Shown here one piece after another: positions 1-6,601 of a DNA stretch of 10,331 nucleotides (its first letter is position 1; each line of letters begins with the position of its first letter). This DNA is from Fibrobacteraceae bacterium (GTDB lineage: Bacteria; Fibrobacterota; Fibrobacteria; Fibrobacterales; Fibrobacteraceae), in the NCBI GenBank assembly GCA_023231365.1, contig JALNVO010000085.1, forward strand, positions 1 through 10,331. The letters are read 5' to 3'. The notes under the pieces are model-generated. The model worked only from the letters and a program-made list of their open reading frames with translations. It searched no databases and was not told the DNA's origin. The position numbers and the translations under genes are program-made.

Positions 1-1531
1 AAGTCGCCACATTATAAGCAAAAAGACTCGAGGAGATAGAAGCCGTTCCAATATTATATAGAACCGCAACATTTCCGGAATTTCTAAAGAACTGAGAGCG
101 GGACACATTCAGATTTCCACCACTATTATAAATCGCCCCGCCGCTCCCCGACGTCGTGTTCCCATCAAACGTACTGCCCGATATGGATAACTGGCCTCCG
201 TTATAAATGGCTCCTCCATAATTCTCCCCTCCATAAACATCCGCCGTGCAATGGTAAAAACGGGAATCCGCGACGCTGACGGATTCCGTCCCCACATAGA
301 GGCAACCTCCATTACCATAATTGCGCCTCGGATTATTTTTCCCATAAGAGAATGAGGCATAACGGAGGTCGCCATCCCCACCACTAAACTGCAACCCGCC
401 CCAGCCAACAGAAGTGTCCGCCGCCGTAAAATAGATGGAATCGGCTGCCGTGCCTTTGGCCACTAAAGCTCCTGAAAACGAAAAACACTTCACGTAATTA
501 CTGGCTTCATCCCAATCACAATCACTGTTCTGTGCCACATTGAGGCTGTAATTTCCCTGAAAGACGACGCGCGTCCCGGGCTCAATGGTGAGCGTGTCAT
601 AAACATTAATGTCCCCCATGACATAATACAGCCCGGGGCCCCAGGTGGTCTTTGAATTCACATTGCCGGAAACAAGCTTTGGGATGGCTCCTTCCTGCGG
701 ATTCAAGGCACTCAGGCCAACGAATCTCAGATTATCCACCTTCAGTTCCCCGTTTAACTTAATTCCATCACCGATCCATTGATTGTGTTCACCCACACCC
801 ACGAACTCCACGCCTGTGACATATTGCAGCACCAGATCCTTGGACGGTCTAATAAAATCGCCCCAACCATTATTCCCATACCAAAACGTCAAGCTGTCCA
901 CGGGAATCACGATGTGCACCCAGGTGTTGGCTTTCAATCGGCTTTTGGGAATGTTATAGCCGTAATTATTGTCATATCCACTCTGGGCACGTCTGTCTGT
1001 GAAAGTTTTCCGGTTGAACACCGGAGATTGCAACTGAATCCGCCAATAACCGTTCGTATCCGAAGCATTCACTCCGGGAGCCGTTCCCTTCACCCAGAAG
1101 TCAATGCTGTCAAGTCCCGTCAGATCATAGATTTTCCGCCCTCCGTAATTGGCGGCATCTTCCGAATCCGCATAAGTTCTGGAGAGATCCTTTCCAAAAC
1201 CGATACCAAAACCCGCCGTTGGGGAACAGCCATATCCCGGGTTATAAACACAGGATTCCTCTACCACGACCCTCGCATAACCATCCCCGGAGACGCAGCC
1301 ATCGGGATCGTTCACCAGCAGCCCCACGGGATTGCCATTCGCATCCGCAGTCACATTCGTAACCGAGGACAGCGAATCGGCAAAGGTCCACATGTTGCCG
1401 TCTCCCGTGGCATCGCACTGATATTTTCCGGCAAGTTCGAAATCCGAAACCGTTATTGAGGGGAGTGCAGCAAAAGCGCCTCCGGTCGCGCAGCCGACAA
1501 ACAAGCCGAATACGGCAAGTTTATGTTTCAT
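1..1531 (-). CDS. Secreted protein: carbohydrate-binding-like domain plus Pmp-like parallel beta-helix (C-terminus outside window)
   Basis: An open frame runs without a stop from ATG 1531 to the left edge, giving the first 510 residues. Residues 1-21 form a Sec signal peptide (MKHK, hydrophobic core, AFA cleavage before A22). Residues about 25-270 look like a galactose-binding-type beta-sandwich (CBM11/CIA30-like): SVSSLT-style strands, LDSIDFWVKG, ANTWVHIVIP and a closing LKVDNLRFVG. From about 284 the protein becomes a right-handed beta-helix, with IEPGTRVVFQG as a typical first rung. The last rungs have a period of about 25 residues with the Chlamydia Pmp motif: GGAIYNGG then FDGN (440-458), GGAIYNSGG then FFRN (464-484), and LYNIG then FAYN (491-507). 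The likely role is a surface or secreted carbohydrate-binding or adhesin protein; no catalytic residues can be assigned from this part. AAGGAG lies 6 nt before ATG 1531. An in-frame ATG at 1564 has its own AAGGAG. The start at 1531 gives the cleaner signal peptide. Domain names are by eye. Confidence 0.85.
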   Translation of the reverse strand, partial: MKHKLAVFGLFVGCATGGAFAALPSITVSDFELAGKYQCDATGDGNMWTFADSLSSVTNVTADANGNPVGLLVNDPDGCVSGDGYARVVVEESCVYNPGYGCSPTAGFGIGFGKDLSRTYADSEDAANYGGRKIYDLTGLDSIDFWVKGTAPGVNASDTNGYWRIQLQSPVFNRKTFTDRRAQSGYDNNYGYNIPKSRLKANTWVHIVIPVDSLTFWYGNNGWGDFIRPSKDLVLQYVTGVEFVGVGEHNQWIGDGIKLNGELKVDNLRFVGLSALNPQEGAIPKLVSGNVNSKTTWGPGLYYVMGDINVYDTLTIEPGTRVVFQGNYSLNVAQNSDCDWDEASNYVKCFSFSGALVAKGTAADSIYFTAADTSVGWGGLQFSGGDGDLRYASFSYGKNNPRRNYGNGGCLYVGTESVSVADSRFYHCTADVYGGENYGGAIYNGGQLSISGSTFDGNTTSGSGGAIYNSGGNLNVSRSQFFRNSGNVAVLYNIGTASISSSLFAYNVAT

Positions 1532-2060
1532 ATCATGCTCCTTAGAAACTAGTCTGTTGTCCATTTTCTCTCCTTCGAAATCCCGGCATTATTAAAACGC
1601 GCCTTTCACCAAGGGCTCCCACCTCTATAGTGATGTGGCAAAATGCTCTGCTTATTTTCCGGATTTTTCGATTCCGGTTTTTAAAAAGACACGGTTTCAT
1701 ATCATTTTTTATGCAAACAATTATTTGCAGTAAAAATAGCACATTTTTCCAAATTTTGCAACTAATAAGTTTCAAAACACTTTTGCAAATGCAATTAAAA
1801 AAGTAGTCTTTGCCTTTTTTTTGTGAAAAAGAGCCTTTTTAAATGAAATGAACTCTGAAAATTTTTAGGAAAAACGGCAACAATCAGCAGACATGCCGCC
1901 GCAGAGAACACAGTAAACAGTATAAAACGTAAATTCCCTCTAAGAAAGCATCTTCATGCAATTCCCTACAACACATCGAAATAATAGACATCGTTCCGCA
2001 GCTAAGCCCCTGCAGCAAAACAAGCTCTATACAGAATAGCCGGGCGGGGCCTACACCGCC
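1532..2060. other. AT-rich intergenic region upstream of the beta-helix gene
   Basis: No convincing gene. A 77-codon minus frame at 1542-1775 has no family resemblance and an atypical composition, so it is not called. The stretch contains the predicted promoter (1733-1761), a cluster of TTTGCA/TGCAAA motifs (1712-1794) and several A/T homopolymer runs. Two AAGGAG Shine-Dalgarno sites (1570-1575 and 1538-1543) lie at the left end, one for each possible start of the downstream gene. No good terminator for the lipoprotein gene was found; a GC hairpin at 2043-2060 just after its stop has no T-tract. Confidence 0.6.
1733..1761 (-). promoter_or_regulatory. Candidate sigma70-type promoter for the beta-helix gene
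   Basis: On the minus strand, TTGCAA (1761-1756) is followed by a 17-nt spacer and TATTTT (1738-1733). Transcription would start near 1726, leaving a leader of about 160-195 nt before the two candidate start codons. This is a consensus match only, in AT-rich DNA where chance matches are common. Confidence 0.35.
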
Positions 2061-3197
2061 TTATTCCGTCCGCTTATGGAAGACACCCGGATCATCCAAG
2101 TCCATGATCCACAGAAAACCATCATGTATGGCATAATAGCCTTCCATACTGGAGTCGCCGCTGTTCCATGCAATGGTCATTCTCCCCGTGGCGCTCACGC
2201 TCCACGTACCATCGGAGTAAACGGCATCATCCACAGTTAAAGTGGCGGAGCTGTCCGCATTCAAGGTCATCCGGACTACATCCGAAACATTATCCCCGTT
2301 ATCGCTCAAGTATGTCCATGAGCTTCCAGCAAGAGTCGCGGAAGAACCGCTGAACGCCTTCACATCCCCCAGCAGGGAAATACTATCCCCTTGGAAGGAG
2401 AACACGAAACCAGAGGTCCATTTTTCCTTCCCCGAATTGCTCTTTACAGGCATCATAATGACATGCGCAGTGCCAAGGCCATATTCAGGAAGCGAAGCGT
2501 TCATCAAGCCGAGAATTGAATCCGCAGCAGGAAAAGCCCCCAGCACCAGGCCCGCATCATTCCATGTCGCCTCTACAAATAGAGACTCCGAAGGCGCGTA
2601 TTGCAGAATATTGGATCCATACCCCACCTTCCAACTGTAACTCCAGTAAGTGAGGCTGCTATCTTTTTCAAATACAAAGGCAATCTGTTCCGTAGTGATG
2701 CTTTCTTCAGTCGTATTGGTATCTACAGACTGATACAGCCACGTTCCTGTCCACAAAGACTTTCCTGTAGTATCCGCCGTATCGTTATCCGCACTGTCCA
2801 GAATCGCAAGGCCGGAAGCCGAAAATTCCACGCGCCCGAGATTCAGTGTACCACCATTTGCAAAGGAAAGCCGCAAACTTTTCTGAAGCGTATCCAGAGT
2901 GCATACAAGATAATAAGAACCATCGGGAATGCTATCCATAAAAACAGATCCCGAAGAATCAGACGAATCCTCACGGACAGGCGATTCACAAAGAACCTGC
3001 GTTGAGCAAAGAACAGCTTCTACACCTTTTCTCGCAATACCGTTCTCATCCACAACAACAAAAGCAAGTGCATTCTCTGCCTCGGTAGAACTTCCCTTCC
3101 CGTCCGCATCGGTATCATGCGAGCAGCCCGAAAGAAAAAGGAATACCTCAAAAAGAAAGATTACCCGAATATACCATAAGCTTAAAACCGTTTTCAT
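2061..3197 (-). CDS. Outer-membrane-type lipoprotein with regulatory-like Ig fold and lipocalin-like repeats, partner of the TIGR02147-type gene
   Basis: A 378-residue protein of unknown function. It starts with a hydrophobic signal and a lipobox, LSGC (residues 22-25), so it should be lipidated at C25; the +2 residue is Ser, which does not suggest inner-membrane retention. Residues about 43-128 resemble a carboxypeptidase-regulatory or prealbumin-like beta-sandwich (FVVVDENGIARKGV, then SVFMDSIPDGSYYL). Two later segments look like related lipocalin-type beta units: LWTGTWLYQS followed by IAFVFEKDSSLTYW (about 148-190), and LAGSSWTYLS followed by VVRMTLNADSSATLTV (about 289-330), ending in YAIHDGFLWIMD. 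The start codon overlaps the stop of the upstream gene as ATGA (3197-3194), with AAGGAG just upstream inside that gene, so translation is probably coupled. The fold assignments are inferred; the lipobox is seen directly. Confidence 0.8.
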   Translation of the reverse strand: MKTVLSLWYIRVIFLFEVFLFLSGCSHDTDADGKGSSTEAENALAFVVVDENGIARKGVEAVLCSTQVLCESPVREDSSDSSGSVFMDSIPDGSYYLVCTLDTLQKSLRLSFANGGTLNLGRVEFSASGLAILDSADNDTADTTGKSLWTGTWLYQSVDTNTTEESITTEQIAFVFEKDSSLTYWSYSWKVGYGSNILQYAPSESLFVEATWNDAGLVLGAFPAADSILGLMNASLPEYGLGTAHVIMMPVKSNSGKEKWTSGFVFSFQGDSISLLGDVKAFSGSSATLAGSSWTYLSDNGDNVSDVVRMTLNADSSATLTVDDAVYSDGTWSVSATGRMTIAWNSGDSSMEGYYAIHDGFLWIMDLDDPGVFHKRTE

Positions 3198-4039
3198 AAA
3201 TGCTCCTTATCGGAAGAACAGTGGCTCACAGGAACCATCTGAAGATTAATGTGATAGACGCGATCCGCCGCAGTCACTTGATCAATGCGTTTCTGAACGG
3301 CTTTCCGGAATTCGCGGGCCAAAGCGCGAATATCTTCAAAAGCCGAACGGTCAATAGCCACCGTCAGCGAACTAACATCCCGGTCCACCGGCGGCACATT
3401 TTCCAAAGCATCCATAGCGATCTCGAGCACTTCCCGGTGATAGTTCCGGAGACGCATCGCCGAAGCTTCACTCACAAGCCCTACACTCCGCCCGCTTCCG
3501 AGATGCGCTTCATGCAAGCGCAATTTCCCGTCCGGCATCTTTTCCACAAGGCCAAGGCGAAACAGCACGGTCAAGGAGGACTCCACCGCAGAAAGGGGAA
3601 CGGAAGGATCCAAAAGTGCGGCGATCTGTGTCGCATCGTCCCGTTCCAAACAACCCGCAAGAGCCCGCACTGCGGGGACATACCAATGGGCAAAATATTC
3701 CAACTGCTCTCGCGGAAGAATACGGTACTGCGGTGGTCGGATCTTTTGCAGTTTCTCAAACCAGATGTCCGCTTCGGCAACCGTATTCGCCCGGCCAAAA
3801 TGCACCAGAGCTTCAAAATAAAGCGCCTCGGCTCCCTCCAGATGAAGATAATCGCAGAAAGCATCTATTTTTTCCACAGGCAAGTGCATATGCCCCATCA
3901 GTATTTTGGCGAGATGGCTTTGATCCATACACACCGCAGAGGCGAACATCTTATAAGAAAAATAGCGCCTTTCCGCTTTCCGTATGGCGTAATAATCTTT
4001 AAGGTATTCCCGATAATCAAGAGTGTCAAAAATCGTCAT
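3194..4039 (-). CDS. TIGR02147/DUF4423-family protein, putative regulator
   Basis: From ATG 4039 this is a 281-residue soluble protein of the TIGR02147 type, a paralogous family known chiefly from Fibrobacter. It opens with the family's characteristic IFDTLDYREYLKDYY. It then has an XRE/HTH-like segment (SYKMFASAVCMDQSHLAKIL, then PVEKIDAFCDYLHL, about residues 28-68) with the family hallmark of a helix pair followed by a domain rich in Leu and Arg. No membrane segment or signal is visible. The likely role is DNA binding and control of the coupled lipoprotein gene; this is inference from the HTH-like part and from the pairing. The frame extends to GTG 4057, but ATG 4039 has AGGA 8 nt upstream and matches the usual N-terminus, so it is preferred. 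A 16-bp palindrome lies at 4105-4120 in its upstream region, where an autoregulator could bind. Confidence 0.8.
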   Translation of the reverse strand: MTIFDTLDYREYLKDYYAIRKAERRYFSYKMFASAVCMDQSHLAKILMGHMHLPVEKIDAFCDYLHLEGAEALYFEALVHFGRANTVAEADIWFEKLQKIRPPQYRILPREQLEYFAHWYVPAVRALAGCLERDDATQIAALLDPSVPLSAVESSLTVLFRLGLVEKMPDGKLRLHEAHLGSGRSVGLVSEASAMRLRNYHREVLEIAMDALENVPPVDRDVSSLTVAIDRSAFEDIRALAREFRKAVQKRIDQVTAADRVYHINLQMVPVSHCSSDKEHL

Positions 4040-4159
4040 TGTTTTTGTCCTATCCACAATTCAAATTTAACCCAAGAAAAGCACTCCCCGGAAATATTTT
4101 ATAAAAAACAAACTTGTTTTCTGGAATCGCATTACCAAAAATTACACCCACTCTTGGAC
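4040..4159 (-). promoter_or_regulatory. Upstream region of the regulator-lipoprotein unit with a 16-bp palindrome
   Basis: The region is bounded by the start of the TIGR02147-type gene and the left end of the IS. It contains a perfect inverted repeat, AAAACAA-AC-TTGTTTT (4105-4120), and next to it on the minus strand a TATAAAAT stretch (about 4098-4105) that could serve as a -10 element. No good -35 was found. The palindrome is a reasonable operator candidate. The IS right next to it may have altered the promoter. Confidence 0.35.
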
Positions 4160-4188
4160 TATAGCGGTCTGAAAATAGCGAACAGAAA
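4160..4188 (+). repeat. Left terminal inverted repeat of the IS
   Basis: TATAGCGGTC at the outer end and GAACAGAAA at the inner end match the right end in inverted orientation, with one internal gap and a few mismatches. Confidence 0.65.
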
Positions 4189-4230
4189 TTTTGTTTGAGT
4201 TAGTTGGTTTCCAATTGGTAAATTCAACCC

Positions 4231-4578
4231 ATGGAAGCCGATATGAACAAGAAAAATCCCGCAGCAGTCACCACCGCCAAACGATCCCGCCGCGTCCTTG
4301 ACGACGTATTTAAGACGAAAGTTGTACTGGAAGCCCTCAAAGAAGCCATGACGCTCAACGAGCTCGCAAGCAAGTTCGAGGTCCACCCGAATCAGATAAG
4401 CCAATGGAAGGCCCAGTTCTTGAAGAACGCGAGCAGTGTGTTTAGCGGTCCGAAGGATGAAAAGAGAGAGCTGGAACGGCTTCGCGAGGAGCGCGATGTC
4501 CTCCACAAGCGCATCGGCGAGAAGGACATGGAAAACGAATTCTTAAAAAAAAACTTGAGGAAGCTGAACCTGCTCTGA
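4231..4578 (+). CDS. IS3-family transposase OrfA (helix-turn-helix protein)
   Basis: 115 residues from ATG 4231; the in-frame ATG at 4243 has GGAAG 5 nt upstream and may be the true start. It is the DNA-binding subunit of the transposase. Residues about 25-60 hold the HTH (VVLEALKEAMTLNELASKF, then HPNQISQWKAQFL) that recognises the terminal repeats. Residues about 70-110 are a leucine-zipper-like coiled coil (ELERLREERDVLHKRIGEKD) used for oligomerisation. The frame ends at TGA 4576-4578, 23 codons-worth of sequence past an A9 run (4545-4553) where ribosomes can slip -1 into orfB. The length and motif order are standard for the family. Confidence 0.93.
   Translation: MEADMNKKNPAAVTTAKRSRRVLDDVFKTKVVLEALKEAMTLNELASKFEVHPNQISQWKAQFLKNASSVFSGPKDEKRELERLREERDVLHKRIGEKDMENEFLKKNLRKLNLL
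4545..4553 (+). promoter_or_regulatory. Programmed -1 frameshift site (A9 slippery run)
   Basis: Nine consecutive A residues lie near the end of orfA. A -1 slip here leads into an open frame (KKKLEEAEPALRPSLVDRN) that joins orfB without a stop. The resulting OrfAB protein would be 394 residues (4231-5414). IS3 elements normally make their active transposase in this way. Confidence 0.8.
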
Positions 4579-4586
4579 GGCCATCT

Positions 4587-5414
4587 TTGGTAGACCGGAA
4601 CTCGGAAATTCCCGTGACAAAGCAGTGCAAATGGCTTGGAATCAAGCGAGGCAAGGTCTATTATGTGCGCCAAATTTCCACGAAAAAACAAGAGTTGCTC
4701 GATCGTGTGGACGAATTGTACACCGATGATCCCACCCGTGGCCAGCGGCGGATGATTTACGCCCTCCGCAACGTATATGGCCTTGGAACCGGCCGGGACG
4801 CGATCCGGTGGGCGATGAACGTGCTGAACATCGAAGCGGTCTGCCCTAAGAAAAAGCTCTCCGCGCCAAATCTGCAGCACAAGAAATATCCATACTTGTT
4901 GCGTAACGTGCACATCGGCAGAGTGAACCAGGTCTGGAGCACCGACATCACCTACATTCGCCTCAAGGGTGGCTTCGTGTACCTGACTGCCATAGTGGAC
5001 TGGCACAGTCGTTTCATTCTTGCCTGGCGCCTGTCGACCACGCTCGATTCCCGCTTCTGCATCGAAGCGTTGCAGGAAGCCCTGGATAAATATGGCAATC
5101 CAGAAATATTCAATACGGACCAGGGCTGCCAATTCACCAGCCTGGAATTCACCGGCATCCTTGAGTCCCACGGAATCACGGTCAGCATGGATGGAAAAGG
5201 CCGCGCTCTGGATAACATCTTCATTGAACGTTTCTGGAGGACCGTCAAGCATGACGATGTCTACATCAAAGGATATGCGACGGTTCCCGAATGCAGGGGC
5301 GGGCTAGCTGAATTCTTTGAACGGTATAACTACAGGAGGGAGCACACTTCGCTTGAAGGATATTATCCTGCAGATGTATATTTTGGTAAGGTCGCCATCA
5401 CGAAGGCGGCATAG
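4587..5414 (+). CDS. IS3-family transposase OrfB (DDE catalytic domain)
   Basis: The catalytic part of the transposase, normally made as an OrfAB fusion by -1 frameshifting. The given start is a TTG at 4587, but the frame is open back to the slippery run at 4545-4553, so an independent start is doubtful. An N-terminal HTH_21-like region (LLDRVDELYTDDPTRGQRRM) precedes an RNase-H-fold integrase core (rve). The catalytic triad is visible: D in VWSTDITYI, D in FNTDQGCQFTS and E in DNIFIERFWRTVK. The last two acidic residues are separated by 35 residues, and K follows E at +7, as in the IS3 family. The C-terminus (YNYRREHTSLEGYYPADVY) is typical. The frame is intact to TAG 5412-5414. Confidence 0.95.
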   Translation: MVDRNSEIPVTKQCKWLGIKRGKVYYVRQISTKKQELLDRVDELYTDDPTRGQRRMIYALRNVYGLGTGRDAIRWAMNVLNIEAVCPKKKLSAPNLQHKKYPYLLRNVHIGRVNQVWSTDITYIRLKGGFVYLTAIVDWHSRFILAWRLSTTLDSRFCIEALQEALDKYGNPEIFNTDQGCQFTSLEFTGILESHGITVSMDGKGRALDNIFIERFWRTVKHDDVYIKGYATVPECRGGLAEFFERYNYRREHTSLEGYYPADVYFGKVAITKAA

Positions 5415-5441
5415 TCTGGATGCCAATTAACAAATGGCTTT

Positions 5442-5469
5442 TTTCTGTTCAAGAAATCCGACCACTATA
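5442..5469 (-). repeat. Right terminal inverted repeat of the IS
   Basis: Read on the minus strand, it begins TATAGTGGTC and ends GAACAGAAA, matching the left end. It also encodes the last six residues (YSGRIS) and the stop codon of the truncated cas9 frame. Confidence 0.65.
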
Positions 5470-6354
5470 AAGTTGAATATTATTAACTAGCTCCCAAATT
5501 CGGCATTTTTGAAATAAAGGCGAAGTCCTTGGAGCAACCTTAGGGCCATCAAAAACGGTTTTTCCTTCTTTATTCTTATAATCGTGTTTTTCAAATTCAC
5601 AAAGAGAAACCAAATGTTTACAGGATTTCAAATCCCGCTGATAGAAAATGATTTCATTGCGCAAGCGATCTATTATCTTATCTGTAAGAATATCTGGGTA
5701 AAAATTCTGTTGTACAGACATAATTTGATCAAATTCCGCCTCGTAAGCTTTTCGAGGGAAAACCTGTTCTTTGGTTCTATAGGTGTAAAAAGTTCCTTTT
5801 TCAGAGACTATTTCTGTTTTTTTCAAACTCTCGGCAAAGTATTGTCCTATTGTTTGATTGTGTTCTTTAATCATCGCAAACCGTTTATTTACAGCCTCTA
5901 CATAATCAGTTTGCTTCTTATCTCCCGATTCATCAGCCTTAGCGTGCTTATAACCTCTTTTTTGATTGATGTGATAAAGTACCCGACCTATTTCCGGCAA
6001 GCCTAATTTATGACCAGCAGTTGCCGCATTCGCACGCAAAGTCCATAAGTCCAAAACAGGAAGTTTGATTAAATGCTCATCAGGAAGCATTTTAAGTTTT
6101 CGAAGTTCCGCAGTCAAATTTTCACGACGAAGCTGATACCGATCATATCCTTTACGAGCGGTTCTCTTTTCCGTTCTCTTCTGGTTTTTAGAAATGGCAT
6201 TACCTGTCGAGAATTCATTTGCATCATCCGTAGAAAGCGGAATAATCCTACTACCCATCCCCAAAATTTCGCAGGGCTCCCCCTTTTCGTTTTCAGAAAT
6301 AACACTCCATCCAATACTATTAGTACCAAGATCAAGTCCGAGAATCTTTCTCAT
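5449..6354 (-). pseudogene. cas9: cas9 remnant (type II-C-like), N-terminal 295 codons, cut by the IS
   Basis: From ATG 6354 (AGGAG 9 nt upstream) the frame gives 301 residues: 295 of Cas9 and six from the IS end. RuvC-I is present (KILGLDLGTNSIGWSVI) with the catalytic Asp at residue 8. The Arg-rich bridge helix follows (QKRTEKRTARKGYDRYQLRR, 58-77), then the start of the REC lobe (LWTLRANAATAGHKLGLPEI, GRVLYHINQKRGYKHAKAD, then APRTSPLFQKCRIWELVNNI). These resemble Bacteroidetes-type Cas9 proteins of roughly 1,100-1,500 residues. RuvC-II, HNH, RuvC-III and the PAM-interacting domain are missing, and the other side of the IS does not encode them, so the fragment cannot cleave DNA. There are no internal stops or frameshifts, so the break may be recent. 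The DNA is more AT-rich than its neighbours, consistent with acquisition by transfer. A tracrRNA gene lies divergently upstream. Confidence 0.93.
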
Positions 6355-6600
6355 GCTATAAAACTCCTGTGAAGGACATAAACTTTTCTTCTGAAATATA
6401 TTTGCTTTTTTCTTCAAATCCACATAAATTCTGCTATTTTTGTAAAATTTTGCCACTTTTACAATAAGAACAAATTATTTAAAATAGATAACTATTTTGA
6501 CATTTTTTGTCATTTACCCATTTCAAAGTCATATAAAATCTTTTTCTATAAAAAAATAAAATTTCTATTGCTCATTTAATTTTTTTGATCTATATTTCAA
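6355..6600. promoter_or_regulatory. AT-rich divergent region between cas9 and tracrRNA
   Basis: No gene or CRISPR repeat is seen. It should hold the cas9 promoter (minus) and holds the tracrRNA promoter (plus, 6568-6596). A short perfect inverted repeat, TGACA-TTTTT-TGTCA, lies at 6498-6512. The minus frame is open up to 6456, but the extra 34 residues are lysine-rich, have no Cas9 character and are not part of the protein. Confidence 0.5.
6568..6596 (+). promoter_or_regulatory. Predicted tracrRNA promoter
   Basis: TTGCTC (6568-6573), a 17-nt spacer and TATATT (6591-6596). This places the start near 6602-6604, exactly where the anti-repeat begins. The agreement with an independently recognised RNA makes it more credible than a consensus match alone. 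Confidence 0.6.
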
Positions 6601-6601
6601 G

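Larger units (their letters stand above)
4160..5469 (+). mobile_element. IS3-family insertion sequence (about 1.31 kb)
   Basis: The element carries orfA and orfB in overlapping -1 phase and is bounded by imperfect inverted repeats. The left end begins TATAGCGGTC (4160) and reaches GAACAGAAA (4188). The right end read inward begins TATAGTGGTC (5469) and reaches GAACAGAAA (5442). The two arms align over about 28 bp with one indel. No direct repeat is visible (the flanks are GAC on the left and AAG on the right), whereas IS3 elements normally leave a 3-5 bp duplication. The exact ends could be a few bases off. Both reading frames are intact, so the element may still be active. It lies at the break point of the cas9 remnant. 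Confidence 0.85.

Noticed and set aside
1665..1690. CCGGA/TCCGG hairpin followed by T5 on the plus strand
   Set aside because: It would terminate plus-strand transcription, but no plus-strand gene lies upstream; probably chance.
1711..1724. 14-bp identity with the start of rmuC (6791-6804)
   Set aside because: A single short AT-rich match with no extended similarity; most likely coincidence.
1542..1775. 77-codon minus frame in the intergenic region
   Set aside because: No recognisable family and low-complexity AT-rich origin; it overlaps the promoter and leader of the beta-helix gene in a different frame.
2043..2060. GGCGG/CCGCC hairpin after the lipoprotein gene as a terminator
   Set aside because: The stem is short, overlaps the gene end and has no T-tract on the minus strand.
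4058..4159. Rest of cas9 on the left side of the IS
   Set aside because: The only open minus frame here is about 34 codons long with no Cas9-like motif.
3200..4198. Long plus-strand frame of 332 codons
   Set aside because: It is the antisense shadow of the TIGR02147-type gene and has no family resemblance.
6355..6456. 34-codon N-terminal extension of the cas9 frame
   Set aside because: Cas9 proteins begin right before RuvC-I; ATG 6354 has an AGGAG and the extension is translated AT-rich DNA.
6361..6600. Possible CRISPR array next to cas9
   Set aside because: No repeated unit of 25-50 bp was seen and nothing matches the complement of the tracrRNA anti-repeat.
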